11,972 nt of DNA from an uncultured Actinomycetes bacterium. Lineage in GTDB: Bacteria > Actinomycetota > Acidimicrobiia > Acidimicrobiales > Acidimicrobilacustridaceae. The position numbers were made by a program, and so were the translations under genes. Below the pieces are notes generated by a model that was given only the letters and a program-made list of their open reading frames with translations, had not been told where the DNA came from and made no database searches. Positions 1 through 6,882 of this stretch are shown piece after piece. Numbering within the stretch: position 1 is the first letter of the stretch; every line of letters begins with the position of its first letter. The DNA lies in contig CAMFLJ010000094.1 in the NCBI GenBank assembly GCA_945957335.1, positions 1-11,972 of the forward strand, in the 5' to 3' direction.

Positions 1-340
1 CCGACACCCGCTTGGGCGTGAACACGCTGCTCACCAGCTTGCGCAGGCGGGTGTGGTCGGGCGGGTCGATGTTCAGGATCGAGTGGTCCTCGCGCACCTC
101 ACGGTCGGGCGCGACCTCGGCGATGATGCGCTGGCGCACCGTCTCCTGCTCCGGATCGATGGCGCGTGCCTTGCGGGCGTCGACGCTGAGCGACGTGTCG
201 CGCAGCAGCCGGGTGCACTCGGCGTGCTCGAAGACGATCCACGGGCCGATGGGCAGGTGCTGGACCGGCTCGGACTCGCGCTGCTCGCGGTAGTGCGGGT
301 ACGGGTCGGCGGCGTAGCCGGGCTCGAACGGGTTGAACAC
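1..340 (-). CDS. Cytochrome P450, N-terminal part (cut by the window edge)
   Basis: The minus strand reads a 113-codon open frame that runs off the left edge. It begins with GTG at 340, giving a protein starting VFNPFEPGYAADPYPHYREQ, the usual opening of soluble bacterial P450s. Further on, residues 91-113 hold IDPPDHTRLRKLVSSVFTPK, the B'-C helix motif in which HTR contacts a heme propionate. The heme-thiolate cysteine lies outside the window, so activity cannot be judged. A strong Shine-Dalgarno GGAGGG (350-345) sits 4 bases before the GTG. The gene follows the acyl-CoA dehydrogenase stop after 33 bases in the same direction, so the two are probably co-transcribed. Such a P450 would be a cytosolic monooxygenase, needing ferredoxin and a reductase, that hydroxylates a lipid, sterol or terpenoid. 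The substrate is inferred only from the neighbours. Confidence 0.9.
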   Translation of the reverse strand, partial: MFNPFEPGYAADPYPHYREQRESEPVQHLPIGPWIVFEHAECTRLLRDTSLSVDARKARAIDPEQETVRQRIIAEVAPDREVREDHSILNIDPPDHTRLRKLVSSVFTPKRVS

Positions 341-373
341 GGCGCCCTCCGGGGACGGCCGCCGCGGGACCGC

Positions 374-1591
374 CTAGTGGGGCAGGTCCCGGAACGGGGT
401 GGTGCGATCGTTGCTCGGTTCGCGGGGAAGGCCGAGGATGCGCTCGCCGACGATGTTGCGCTGCACGTCCTCGGTGCCGCCGCCGATGCGGGCCATCCAC
501 TGGCCGTTGAACACCATGGTCTGCCAGTAGCCGTCGTCGGGGGCGTCGGCGCCCCAGAGCATGCCGGTGGCGCCCATGATCTCCTCGACGAGGTCGCCCT
601 GGAAGGCGAGCCGCTCGGAGACGGCGATCTTGGCGACCGACACCTCGGGCCCAGGGGCCTGGCCCCGGCTGGCGGCGGTGCGCACGCGGTAGCCGGTGTA
701 GCGGGAGAGCTCGTAGCTGGTGTGCAGCCAGGCCAGCTTCTGGCGGATCACCGGGTCGTCGGTGACGCCGAAGCGGCGGGCCAGGTCGAGGATCTGCTCG
801 AAGCCCATCGAGTGGTTCGAGCCGATGTCGGCGCGCTCGCTGGTGAGGGTGGTCATGGCCGCGCCCCACCCGGCGTTCTCGGCGCCGATGACGTTGGCCG
901 CGGGGATGCGCAGGTCCTGCAGGAAGACCTCGTTGAACTCGGCGCCGCCGGTGGCCTGCTTCAGCGGGCGCACGTCGATGCCGGGGCTGCGCATGTCGAC
1001 GGCGAAGAACGTGATGCCGCGGTGCTTCGGGACGTCCCAGTCGGTGCGGGCGAGGAGCATGCCCCAGTCGCTGACGTGGGCCGACGAGGTCCAGACCTTC
1101 TGGCCGTTGATCACGTACTCGTCGCCGTCGCGCTCGGCCTTGGTGCGCAGGCCGGCGAGGTCGGAGCCGGCGTTGGGCTCGCTGAAGAGCTGGCACCACA
1201 CCTGCTCGCCGCGGAGGATGGCGGGGAGGAAGGTCTTCTTCTGCTCCTCGGTGCCGTGGGCGATGATCGTCGGGCCCATCATGCCGATGGCCTGGGCAAA
1301 CATGCCGGTGGGCACGTCGTAGTGGCTCTCCTCCTCGAGGAAGATGCCCTGCTGCAGGCCGGTGAGGCCGCGGCCGCCGTACTCGACGGGCCAGGTCAGG
1401 CCGGCCCAGCCGTTCTCGGCCTTGGTGCGCTGCCAGTCGCGGCAGGCCTTGACGTGGGCCTCCTCGTCGTCGGCCATCGTCGACATGGTCACCCGCAGGG
1501 TCGACGGGTCCTTGCGCTGGGCGTGGGCCGAGAGGAACTCACGGCACTCGGCCCGCCAGGCCGCCTCTTCCGGTGTCTCGTCGAAGTCCAC
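374..1591 (-). CDS. Acyl-CoA dehydrogenase (FadE-type)
   Basis: A 405-residue flavoprotein that would introduce an alpha-beta double bond into an acyl-CoA, handing electrons to ETF. Family signatures seen are an N-terminal helical domain (about 1-130), the FAD/substrate stretch CQLFSEPNAGSDLAGL (133-148), INGQKVWTSSAHVSDWG (161-177), and a C-terminal helical domain ending GGGTEDVQRNIVGERILGLPRE (370-391). The position of the usual catalytic Glu (YEGT in medium-chain enzymes) is Gly371. A Glu at 252 (TLTSERADIG) matches the position used by isovaleryl-CoA and long-chain dehydrogenases. Length and motifs resemble actinobacterial FadEs of sterol side-chain or branched-acyl breakdown. The start is GTG at 1591, with AGGGGG 4 bases upstream. 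The frame stays open to an ATG at 1720, but that would translate an intergenic repeat. It lies between enoyl-CoA hydratase and P450 on the same strand. Confidence 0.95.
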   Translation of the reverse strand: MDFDETPEEAAWRAECREFLSAHAQRKDPSTLRVTMSTMADDEEAHVKACRDWQRTKAENGWAGLTWPVEYGGRGLTGLQQGIFLEEESHYDVPTGMFAQAIGMMGPTIIAHGTEEQKKTFLPAILRGEQVWCQLFSEPNAGSDLAGLRTKAERDGDEYVINGQKVWTSSAHVSDWGMLLARTDWDVPKHRGITFFAVDMRSPGIDVRPLKQATGGAEFNEVFLQDLRIPAANVIGAENAGWGAAMTTLTSERADIGSNHSMGFEQILDLARRFGVTDDPVIRQKLAWLHTSYELSRYTGYRVRTAASRGQAPGPEVSVAKIAVSERLAFQGDLVEEIMGATGMLWGADAPDDGYWQTMVFNGQWMARIGGGTEDVQRNIVGERILGLPREPSNDRTTPFRDLPH

Positions 1592-1678
1592 GGTTCCCCC
1601 TGCTGCGATCTGCTCCCGGCCCGGACGCCGGTGGAACTCCGTTCTACTCGCGCCCCACCCCCACCGAGAAACCCACCC

Positions 1679-1760
1679 ATGGCTCGATTCCGGCCCCTCC
1701 GGGGGCGCGAAACGAGCCATGCCCCCGAATCCGGCCCCTCCAGGGGCGCGAATCGAGCCA
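1679..1760. repeat. Tandem hairpin-forming intergenic repeat, two units
   Basis: Two near-identical 30-base units lie at 1690-1719 and 1731-1760, 28 of 30 bases equal, offset by 41 bases, with core CCGGCCCCTCC. The first unit sits in a 42-base interrupted palindrome (1679-1720) whose ends ATGGCTCG and CGAGCCAT pair perfectly over 8 bp, followed by TTC/GAA and GCCCC/GGGGC inner pairs. The pair occupies the 186-base gap (1592-1777) between the enoyl-CoA hydratase stop and the acyl-CoA dehydrogenase start, both on the minus strand. No gene is visible in this gap. The repeat could act as a REP-like element, an attenuator or a processing site. There is no T-tract, so a classic intrinsic terminator is not supported. 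Confidence 0.7.
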
Positions 1761-1777
1761 CCGGGTGGGGGGGAGGG

Positions 1778-2542
1778 TCAGCGGCCGGTCCAGTTGGGGG
1801 CGCGGCGCTCGAAGAAGGCGGTGACGCCCTCGCGGGTGTCCTCGGCGCCGTAGATGGCCTGCTCGGCCACCGCGGTGAGGCGCCAGCCCTCGGCGTCGTC
1901 GTCGAGGGTGAGCCCGTCGAGGATGCGCATCGTCTCGCGCACCGCCACCGGCCCGTTCTGCGAGATCCGCTCGGCCAGGGCGACGGCCTCGTCGAGCGCG
2001 GCGCCGGGCTCGACCACCCGGTTGACCAGCCCGATGCGCTCGGCCCGGTCGGCGTCGATCGGGTCACCGGTGAGCAGCATCTCCTTGGCCACGTTCAGGG
2101 GGAGGGCGCGCACCGAGCGGAACACGCCGGCGCAGATCGGCACCAGGCTGCGGTTCACCTCCGGGAGGCCGAAGGTGGCGCCGGTCGACGCCACGACCAG
2201 GTCGCACGCCAGCACGACCTCCATGCCGCCGCCGAGGGCGGGCCCCTCGACCGCGGCGACGAGCGGCTTCAGCCGGCGGCGCTTGATGATCCCGTACTGG
2301 CCGCCCCGGGCCGTCTCGCTCATGCCGGCGCGCATGTCGGTGCCGGCCGAGAACACGGTGGTCGTGCCCGTGAGCACGCCCGCCCACAGCTCGGGGTCGT
2401 CCTCGAGACGGTCGAGGGCCATGCCGATGCCCTCGGTGGTCATCGGGTCGATGGCGTTGCGCTTGGCCTCGCGGTCGATGCGCACCACCAGCACGCGGCC
2501 TCGCACCTCGGTGCTGACGGTGTCGGTGATCTGCTCGGTCAT
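1778..2542 (-). CDS. Enoyl-CoA hydratase/isomerase (crotonase family)
   Basis: A 254-residue cytosolic crotonase, normal length for the family, likely to hydrate a trans-2-enoyl-CoA in beta-oxidation. Visible signatures are RNAID (28-32) near the CoA site; FSAGTDM (64-70) and ALGGGMEVVLACDL (102-115), which form the oxyanion hole; and FGLPEV (124-129). Both catalytic glutamates of classical enoyl-CoA hydratases seem present, as Glu108 (GGGME) and Glu128 (LPE), so hydratase activity is plausible. Other crotonase chemistries (isomerase, hydrolase) cannot be excluded. The start is ATG at 2542, with GAGGGGAG 5 bases upstream. The frame stays open upstream, but that part is low-quality sequence crossing the divergent ald promoter. 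It is first in the minus-strand series followed by acyl-CoA dehydrogenase and P450, and divergent from ald. The substrate is unknown. Confidence 0.95.
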   Translation of the reverse strand: MTEQITDTVSTEVRGRVLVVRIDREAKRNAIDPMTTEGIGMALDRLEDDPELWAGVLTGTTTVFSAGTDMRAGMSETARGGQYGIIKRRRLKPLVAAVEGPALGGGMEVVLACDLVVASTGATFGLPEVNRSLVPICAGVFRSVRALPLNVAKEMLLTGDPIDADRAERIGLVNRVVEPGAALDEAVALAERISQNGPVAVRETMRILDGLTLDDDAEGWRLTAVAEQAIYGAEDTREGVTAFFERRAPNWTGR

Positions 2543-2598
2543 GGCTGCTCCCCTCGACGGTGCCCCCGCCGGGCCGACCCGGCGCCGGGGCGCAGCCC

Positions 2599-2604
2599 TA
2601 CTGT
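2599..2604 (+). promoter_or_regulatory. Putative -10 element of ald
   Basis: TACTGT fits the actinobacterial TANNNT -10 pattern and is the best match in the 103-base divergent gap between enoyl-CoA hydratase and alanine dehydrogenase. It would give a leader of about 35 bases ending in the Shine-Dalgarno. No convincing -35 is visible. Confidence 0.35.
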
Positions 2605-2636
2605 CGTCGGTGCCGCCCACCCGCCGCACGTCTGCT

Positions 2637-2641
2637 GGAGG
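2637..2641 (+). promoter_or_regulatory. Ribosome binding site that fixes the TTG start of ald
   Basis: GGAGG ends 4 bases before TTG at 2646. No ATG or GTG lies at a suitable place: the first in-frame GTG is eight codons in, inside the conserved N-terminal strand. The site therefore decides for the TTG. Confidence 0.75.
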
Positions 2642-2645
2642 ACCG

Positions 2646-3773
2646 TTGGAGCCGCTCACCGTCGGGGTGCCCCGAGAGATCAAGCCCGAGGAGCACCGCG
2701 TGGCGATCACGCCCGACGGCGTTCGCGAGCTGCTGCACGCCGGCGCGACGGTGCTGATCGAGGCCGGGGGCGGTGCGGACTCGTCGATCACCGACGACGA
2801 GTACCGCCGGGCCGGGGCCGAGATCGTGCCCACTGCGGCCGAGGTGTGGGAGCGCGCCGGGCTGGTCTGCAAGGTGAAGGAGCCCCTGGCCGAGGAGTTC
2901 GCCCACTTCCGCCAGGGCCTCGTGCTGTTCACCTACCTGCACCTGGCCGCCTACCCGACGGTGGCCGAGGCGCTGGTCGACGGCGGTGTCACCGCGGTGG
3001 CCTACGAGACGGTGCAGGTCGAGGACGGCTCGCTTCCCCTGCTCGCCCCCATGAGCGAGGTCGCGGGGCGGATGAGCGTGCAGGTCGGCGCCCACTTCCT
3101 CGAGCGCCACAACGGCGGGCGCGGCGTGCTGCTCGGCGGGGCCCCTGGCGTGCGGCCGGCGCGGGTGGCGGTGCTGGGTGCGGGCAACGTGGGCTGGAAC
3201 GCGGCGTGGATGGCCGCCGGCCTCGAGGCCGAGGTGCACCTGCTCGACAAGAACATCGACCGGCTCCGCCACGTCGACCAGATCCAGATGGGCCGCATCC
3301 AGACCCTCGCCTCCAACCGGGGCGCGGTCGAGCGGGCGGTGGCCGAGGCCGACCTCGTCATCGGTGCGGTGCTGGTGCCCGGTGGCCGGGCGCCGGTGGT
3401 GGTGAGCGAGGACATGGTCCGCTCGATGAAGCCGGGCGCGGTGGTGATCGACATCGCCATCGACCAGGGCGGTTGCATCGAGACCTCGCACGAGACCACC
3501 CACGCCGACCCCGTCTTCGAGCGCCACGGGGTCGTGCACTACGCGGTCGGCAACATGCCCGGCGCGGTGCCCCACACGTCCACCCACGCGCTGACCAACA
3601 CCACGCTCCCCTACCTGGCCGAGCTGGCCCGGCTGGGCGCGCCCGCCGCCGTGCGGGCCGACGAGGCGCTGGCCCTCGGGCTCAACGTGGCCGGCGGCCG
3701 GATCGTGAACGCCGCGGTGGCCGAGGCCCTTGGCACCACCGCCGCCTCCCTCGACGAGGCCCTCCCCCTCTGA
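2646..3773 (+). CDS. ald: Alanine dehydrogenase
   Basis: A 375-residue NAD-dependent enzyme that interconverts L-alanine with pyruvate and ammonia. It closely follows the Mycobacterium tuberculosis Ald sequence along its whole length (371 residues there). Conserved positions, offset by +3, are Arg18, Lys78 (KVKEP) and His99 (FTYLHLAA) at the substrate site; the Rossmann motif GAGNVGWNAA (178-187); Asp201, which should bind the NAD ribose; and Asp273 (DIAIDQGG), the catalytic aspartate. The start is the rare TTG at 2646, chosen because of GGAGG 4 bases before it and because it restores the N-terminal strand LTVGVPREIK. It is a single gene, divergent from enoyl-CoA hydratase and convergent with the aminotransferase. 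With that neighbour it hints at amino-group transfer through alanine and pyruvate, but the two are on opposite strands, so a joint role is inference. Confidence 0.96.
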   Translation: MEPLTVGVPREIKPEEHRVAITPDGVRELLHAGATVLIEAGGGADSSITDDEYRRAGAEIVPTAAEVWERAGLVCKVKEPLAEEFAHFRQGLVLFTYLHLAAYPTVAEALVDGGVTAVAYETVQVEDGSLPLLAPMSEVAGRMSVQVGAHFLERHNGGRGVLLGGAPGVRPARVAVLGAGNVGWNAAWMAAGLEAEVHLLDKNIDRLRHVDQIQMGRIQTLASNRGAVERAVAEADLVIGAVLVPGGRAPVVVSEDMVRSMKPGAVVIDIAIDQGGCIETSHETTHADPVFERHGVVHYAVGNMPGAVPHTSTHALTNTTLPYLAELARLGAPAAVRADEALALGLNVAGGRIVNAAVAEALGTTAASLDEALPL

Positions 3774-3775
3774 CC

Positions 3776-3883
3776 CGACCGGTTGCCGGATGTCCGCCGG
3801 AACGCGACACATGGCAACCGATCGCCCCCCCGGGGCGACCTGTTGCCGGTTGTCCGCTGGAACGGGACAGATGGCAACAGGTC
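3776..3883. repeat. Two tandem palindromic repeats between converging genes
   Basis: Two 40-base units (3781-3820 and 3841-3880, period 60) agree at 34 of 40 positions. Each folds on itself. Unit 1 has outer arms CGGTTGCC (3780-3787) and GGCAACCG (3813-3820). Unit 2 has arms GACCTGTTGCC (3837-3847) and GGCAACAGGTC (3873-3883), an 11-bp perfect stem, plus an inner TGTCC/GGACA stem. A G-C pair in unit 1 (3781/3819) becomes T-A in unit 2 (3841/3879), a compensatory change that argues the structure is kept by selection. Placed just after the ald stop and just before the aminotransferase stop, they could be a bidirectional terminator or REP-type elements. No T-tract is seen. This is the whole 118-base gap. 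Confidence 0.8.
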
Positions 3884-3891
3884 CGGGTCGG

Positions 3892-5124
<1,233 letters not shown>

Positions 5125-5155
5125 CCCGGAAGCCTCCCACCCCGACCGCCTCGCG

Positions 5156-5161
5156 TACCCT
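5156..5161 (+). promoter_or_regulatory. -10 element of a leaderless transcript
   Basis: TACCCT ends 7 bases before the GTG at 5169, so transcription would begin at or next to the start codon. There is no Shine-Dalgarno before this GTG, as expected for a leaderless mRNA. The same arrangement is seen at 7806-7811 and, on the other strand, at 9866-9871. Confidence 0.6.
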
Positions 5162-5168
5162 CCGGCCC

Positions 5169-5720
5169 GTGGTCGAGCACAGCCGGGACGACGAGCGGGT
5201 CGGGGTGTACCCGGGCTCGTTCGACCCGCCCACGGTCGCTCACCTCCACCTGGCCGAGGTCGCCCGGGAGCAGCTGGGCCTCGACCGCGTCGTGCTGGTG
5301 ATCTCCCACGACACGCTGGGCAAGGACGACGACGCGCTCTCGCCGATCGACGACCGCGTGGCCGCGCTGGCCCGGTTGGGTGAGGGCCGCCCCTGGCTGC
5401 GGGCCGGCACCACGCCGCACCGCCTGCTGGCCGACATCGCCGAGGGCTACGACGCCGTGGTGCTCGGCGCCGACAAGTGGCACCAGCTCCTCGACCCCGC
5501 CTGGTACGGCGGCGCCGCCGAGCGAGACGACGCCCTGCGCCGGCTGCCCACCGTGGCCCTCGCGGCCCGTCCGCCATGGCCGCTCCCCGGCGAGGACCCG
5601 TCGGCCGACCCGCCCGAGGGCCTCGAGGTGGTGGTGCTCGACACCGACCCCGCCCACCACCACGTGTCGGCCACCGCGGTGCGGGAGGGGCGCGACGACT
5701 GGCGGGCCGACCCGACGTGA
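5169..5720 (+). CDS. NadD/CoaD-like nucleotidyltransferase
   Basis: A 183-residue protein of the HIGH-type nucleotidyltransferase superfamily, which joins a nucleoside monophosphate from NTP to a phosphate acceptor. Residues 11-26 (VGVYPGSFDPPTVAHL) match the first strand and nucleotide-binding loop of NadD/CoaD. The usual (H/T)xGH motif reads TVAH (22-25), with Ala for Gly. VSATAVRE (166-173) matches the C-terminal ISxTxIR motif. GADKWHQLLDPAW (100-112) resembles the NadD region around GxDxL. It is a little short for NadD, and its neighbours are not the usual actinobacterial nadD neighbours (proA, rsfS), so it may be a paralogue with another substrate. The GTG start at 5169 lacks a Shine-Dalgarno but lies 7 bases after TACCCT, suggesting leaderless translation. 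Starting later would remove the first beta strand. Confidence 0.8.
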   Translation: MVEHSRDDERVGVYPGSFDPPTVAHLHLAEVAREQLGLDRVVLVISHDTLGKDDDALSPIDDRVAALARLGEGRPWLRAGTTPHRLLADIAEGYDAVVLGADKWHQLLDPAWYGGAAERDDALRRLPTVALAARPPWPLPGEDPSADPPEGLEVVVLDTDPAHHHVSATAVREGRDDWRADPT

Positions 5721-5750
5721 CCGATCAACCGCCCACCCGACTTTGATCGG
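5721..5750. promoter_or_regulatory. Perfect 8-bp inverted repeat upstream of the copper chaperone gene
   Basis: CCGATCAA (5721-5728) and TTGATCGG (5743-5750) are exact reverse complements separated by 14 bases. The repeat starts directly after the TGA of the nucleotidyltransferase gene. Its right arm contains the candidate -35 (TTGATC) of the SCO1-PCu(A)C gene. It could therefore be an operator or a transcription terminator hairpin. No T-run follows. It does not look like a known CsoR or CueR operator. Confidence 0.5.
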
Positions 5751-5770
5751 GGGCGGCGGTCGGCGACACT
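5743..5770 (+). promoter_or_regulatory. Candidate promoter of the copper chaperone/ctaG operon
   Basis: TTGATC (5743-5748) and GACACT (5765-5770), separated by 16 bases, are a partial match to TTGACA/TATAAT. It would give a leader of about 30 bases before the ATG at 5806. It is the best candidate in this 85-base gap, but weak. Confidence 0.3.
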
Positions 5771-5805
5771 GGCCCGAGCGGCACCGGCGGGTGCCGACCA
5801 GTGCC

Positions 5806-6882
5806 ATGGCCATCGACGCACCTCCGCACCTCGATCCCCCCGGCGAGGCCCCCGTCCCCCGCAACAGCGGTCGGGGCCCCATCGCGCTCATCGTCGTGGT
5901 CGGCCTCGTGCTCGTCGCCATCGGAGCGGTGGCGTGGCTCAGCGGGAGCAGCGACGACACGTCGTCCACCGCCACCGCGCAGCCCACGTTCTACGGTCGC
6001 CAGGTCGAGCCGGCCCGCGCCCGGCCCGACTTCACCCTCACCGACGTCAACGGCCAGCCCTACGACTTCGCCACCGAGACCCAGGGCCAGCTCACGTTCC
6101 TGTTCTTCGGCTACACGAACTGCCCTGACGTGTGCCCGATCAGCATGGCCACGCTCACCTCGGCCCTGTCCGACCTCAACCGAGTGGGCGCCAAGGTCGT
6201 GTTCGTCACCACCGACCCGTCCCGTGACACCCCCGAGCAGCTGACCAAGTTCCTGTCGGCGTACCCGGTCGACGTGGTCGGGCTCACCGGCACCGTCGAG
6301 CAGCTCGAGGCGGCCCAGAAGGCGGCCGGCGTGACCGCCGCCATCGCCGAGGCCCCCGACGCCAAGGGCAACTACACCGTCGGGCACTCGGCCTCGATGA
6401 ACGTCTACACGCCCGACGACCTGCAGCACCTGAGCTACCCGGCCGGCACGGTGCAGTCCGAGTGGATGCAGGACATCCCGAAGATCGCCGCCGACCCGTC
6501 CTGGAACGCCGCCAAGGGGGTGGCCGTCACCGACGCCTACGCCGGCCCGAGCACCGGCGGCAACGAGGCCGTCTACCTCACCCTCGCCAACGGCGGGGTC
6601 GACGACACGCTCGTCGGCGTCGAGTCGCCGAACGCCACCTCGGGCTCGCTGCACACCACCGACGGCACGACCATGGTCGAGAGCGAGCAGATCACCGTGC
6701 CCTCCGGTGGCAGCGTCACAATGGCGCCGGGCGGCACCCACGTGATGCTCGAGGGCCTCACCGCCGACGTGGCCCCGGGCCAGACCGTCACCGTTGTGCT
6801 GCGCTTCAAGAAGGCGCCGCCGCTCACCGTGCAGGTCCCGGTCGTGAGCTTCGACGCCCTGGCTGCGAGGATCGGGTCGTGA
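5806..6882 (+). CDS. SCO1-PCu(A)C fusion, membrane-anchored copper chaperone
   Basis: A 358-residue protein with two copper-chaperone domains in one chain. Residues 25-46 form one membrane helix after a short, Pro-rich cytoplasmic tail, so the rest is extracytoplasmic. Residues 60-228 are a thioredoxin-fold SCO1/SenC domain with CPDVC (Cys106, Cys110) and the distal ligand His194 (VGHSAS), all three copper ligands. Residues 238-347 are a PCu(A)C domain: His283, Met290 and the HVM pair (His312, Met314) match the His/Met set, with exactly 21 residues between Met290 and His312 as in the family; the first spacing is 6 rather than 10. In separate proteins, PCu(A)C carries Cu(I) and SCO1 acts as copper donor or thiol reductase for the CuA site. 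The next gene is ctaG-like and overlaps. ATG 5806 has no clear Shine-Dalgarno; GTG 5791 is an alternative start. Confidence 0.93.
   Translation: MAIDAPPHLDPPGEAPVPRNSGRGPIALIVVVGLVLVAIGAVAWLSGSSDDTSSTATAQPTFYGRQVEPARARPDFTLTDVNGQPYDFATETQGQLTFLFFGYTNCPDVCPISMATLTSALSDLNRVGAKVVFVTTDPSRDTPEQLTKFLSAYPVDVVGLTGTVEQLEAAQKAAGVTAAIAEAPDAKGNYTVGHSASMNVYTPDDLQHLSYPAGTVQSEWMQDIPKIAADPSWNAAKGVAVTDAYAGPSTGGNEAVYLTLANGGVDDTLVGVESPNATSGSLHTTDGTTMVESEQITVPSGGSVTMAPGGTHVMLEGLTADVAPGQTVTVVLRFKKAPPLTVQVPVVSFDALAARIGS

Noticed and set aside
1592..1720. N-terminal extension of the acyl-CoA dehydrogenase to ATG 1720
   Set aside because: It would translate the tandem hairpin repeat, adds residues not found in the family, and GTG 1591 has a good ribosome binding site.
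2598..3812. A 404-codon frame antisense to ald
   Set aside because: The sense strand encodes an alanine dehydrogenase with all catalytic residues. The antisense product is low-complexity His/Gly/Val sequence.
3781..3880. Tandem repeats as a CRISPR array
   Set aside because: There are only two units, imperfect and palindromic throughout, with a 20-base gap, no leader and no cas genes.
3776..3883. Calling the hairpins a standard intrinsic terminator
   Set aside because: No T-run follows the stem on either strand, so the terminator role is left as a possibility only.
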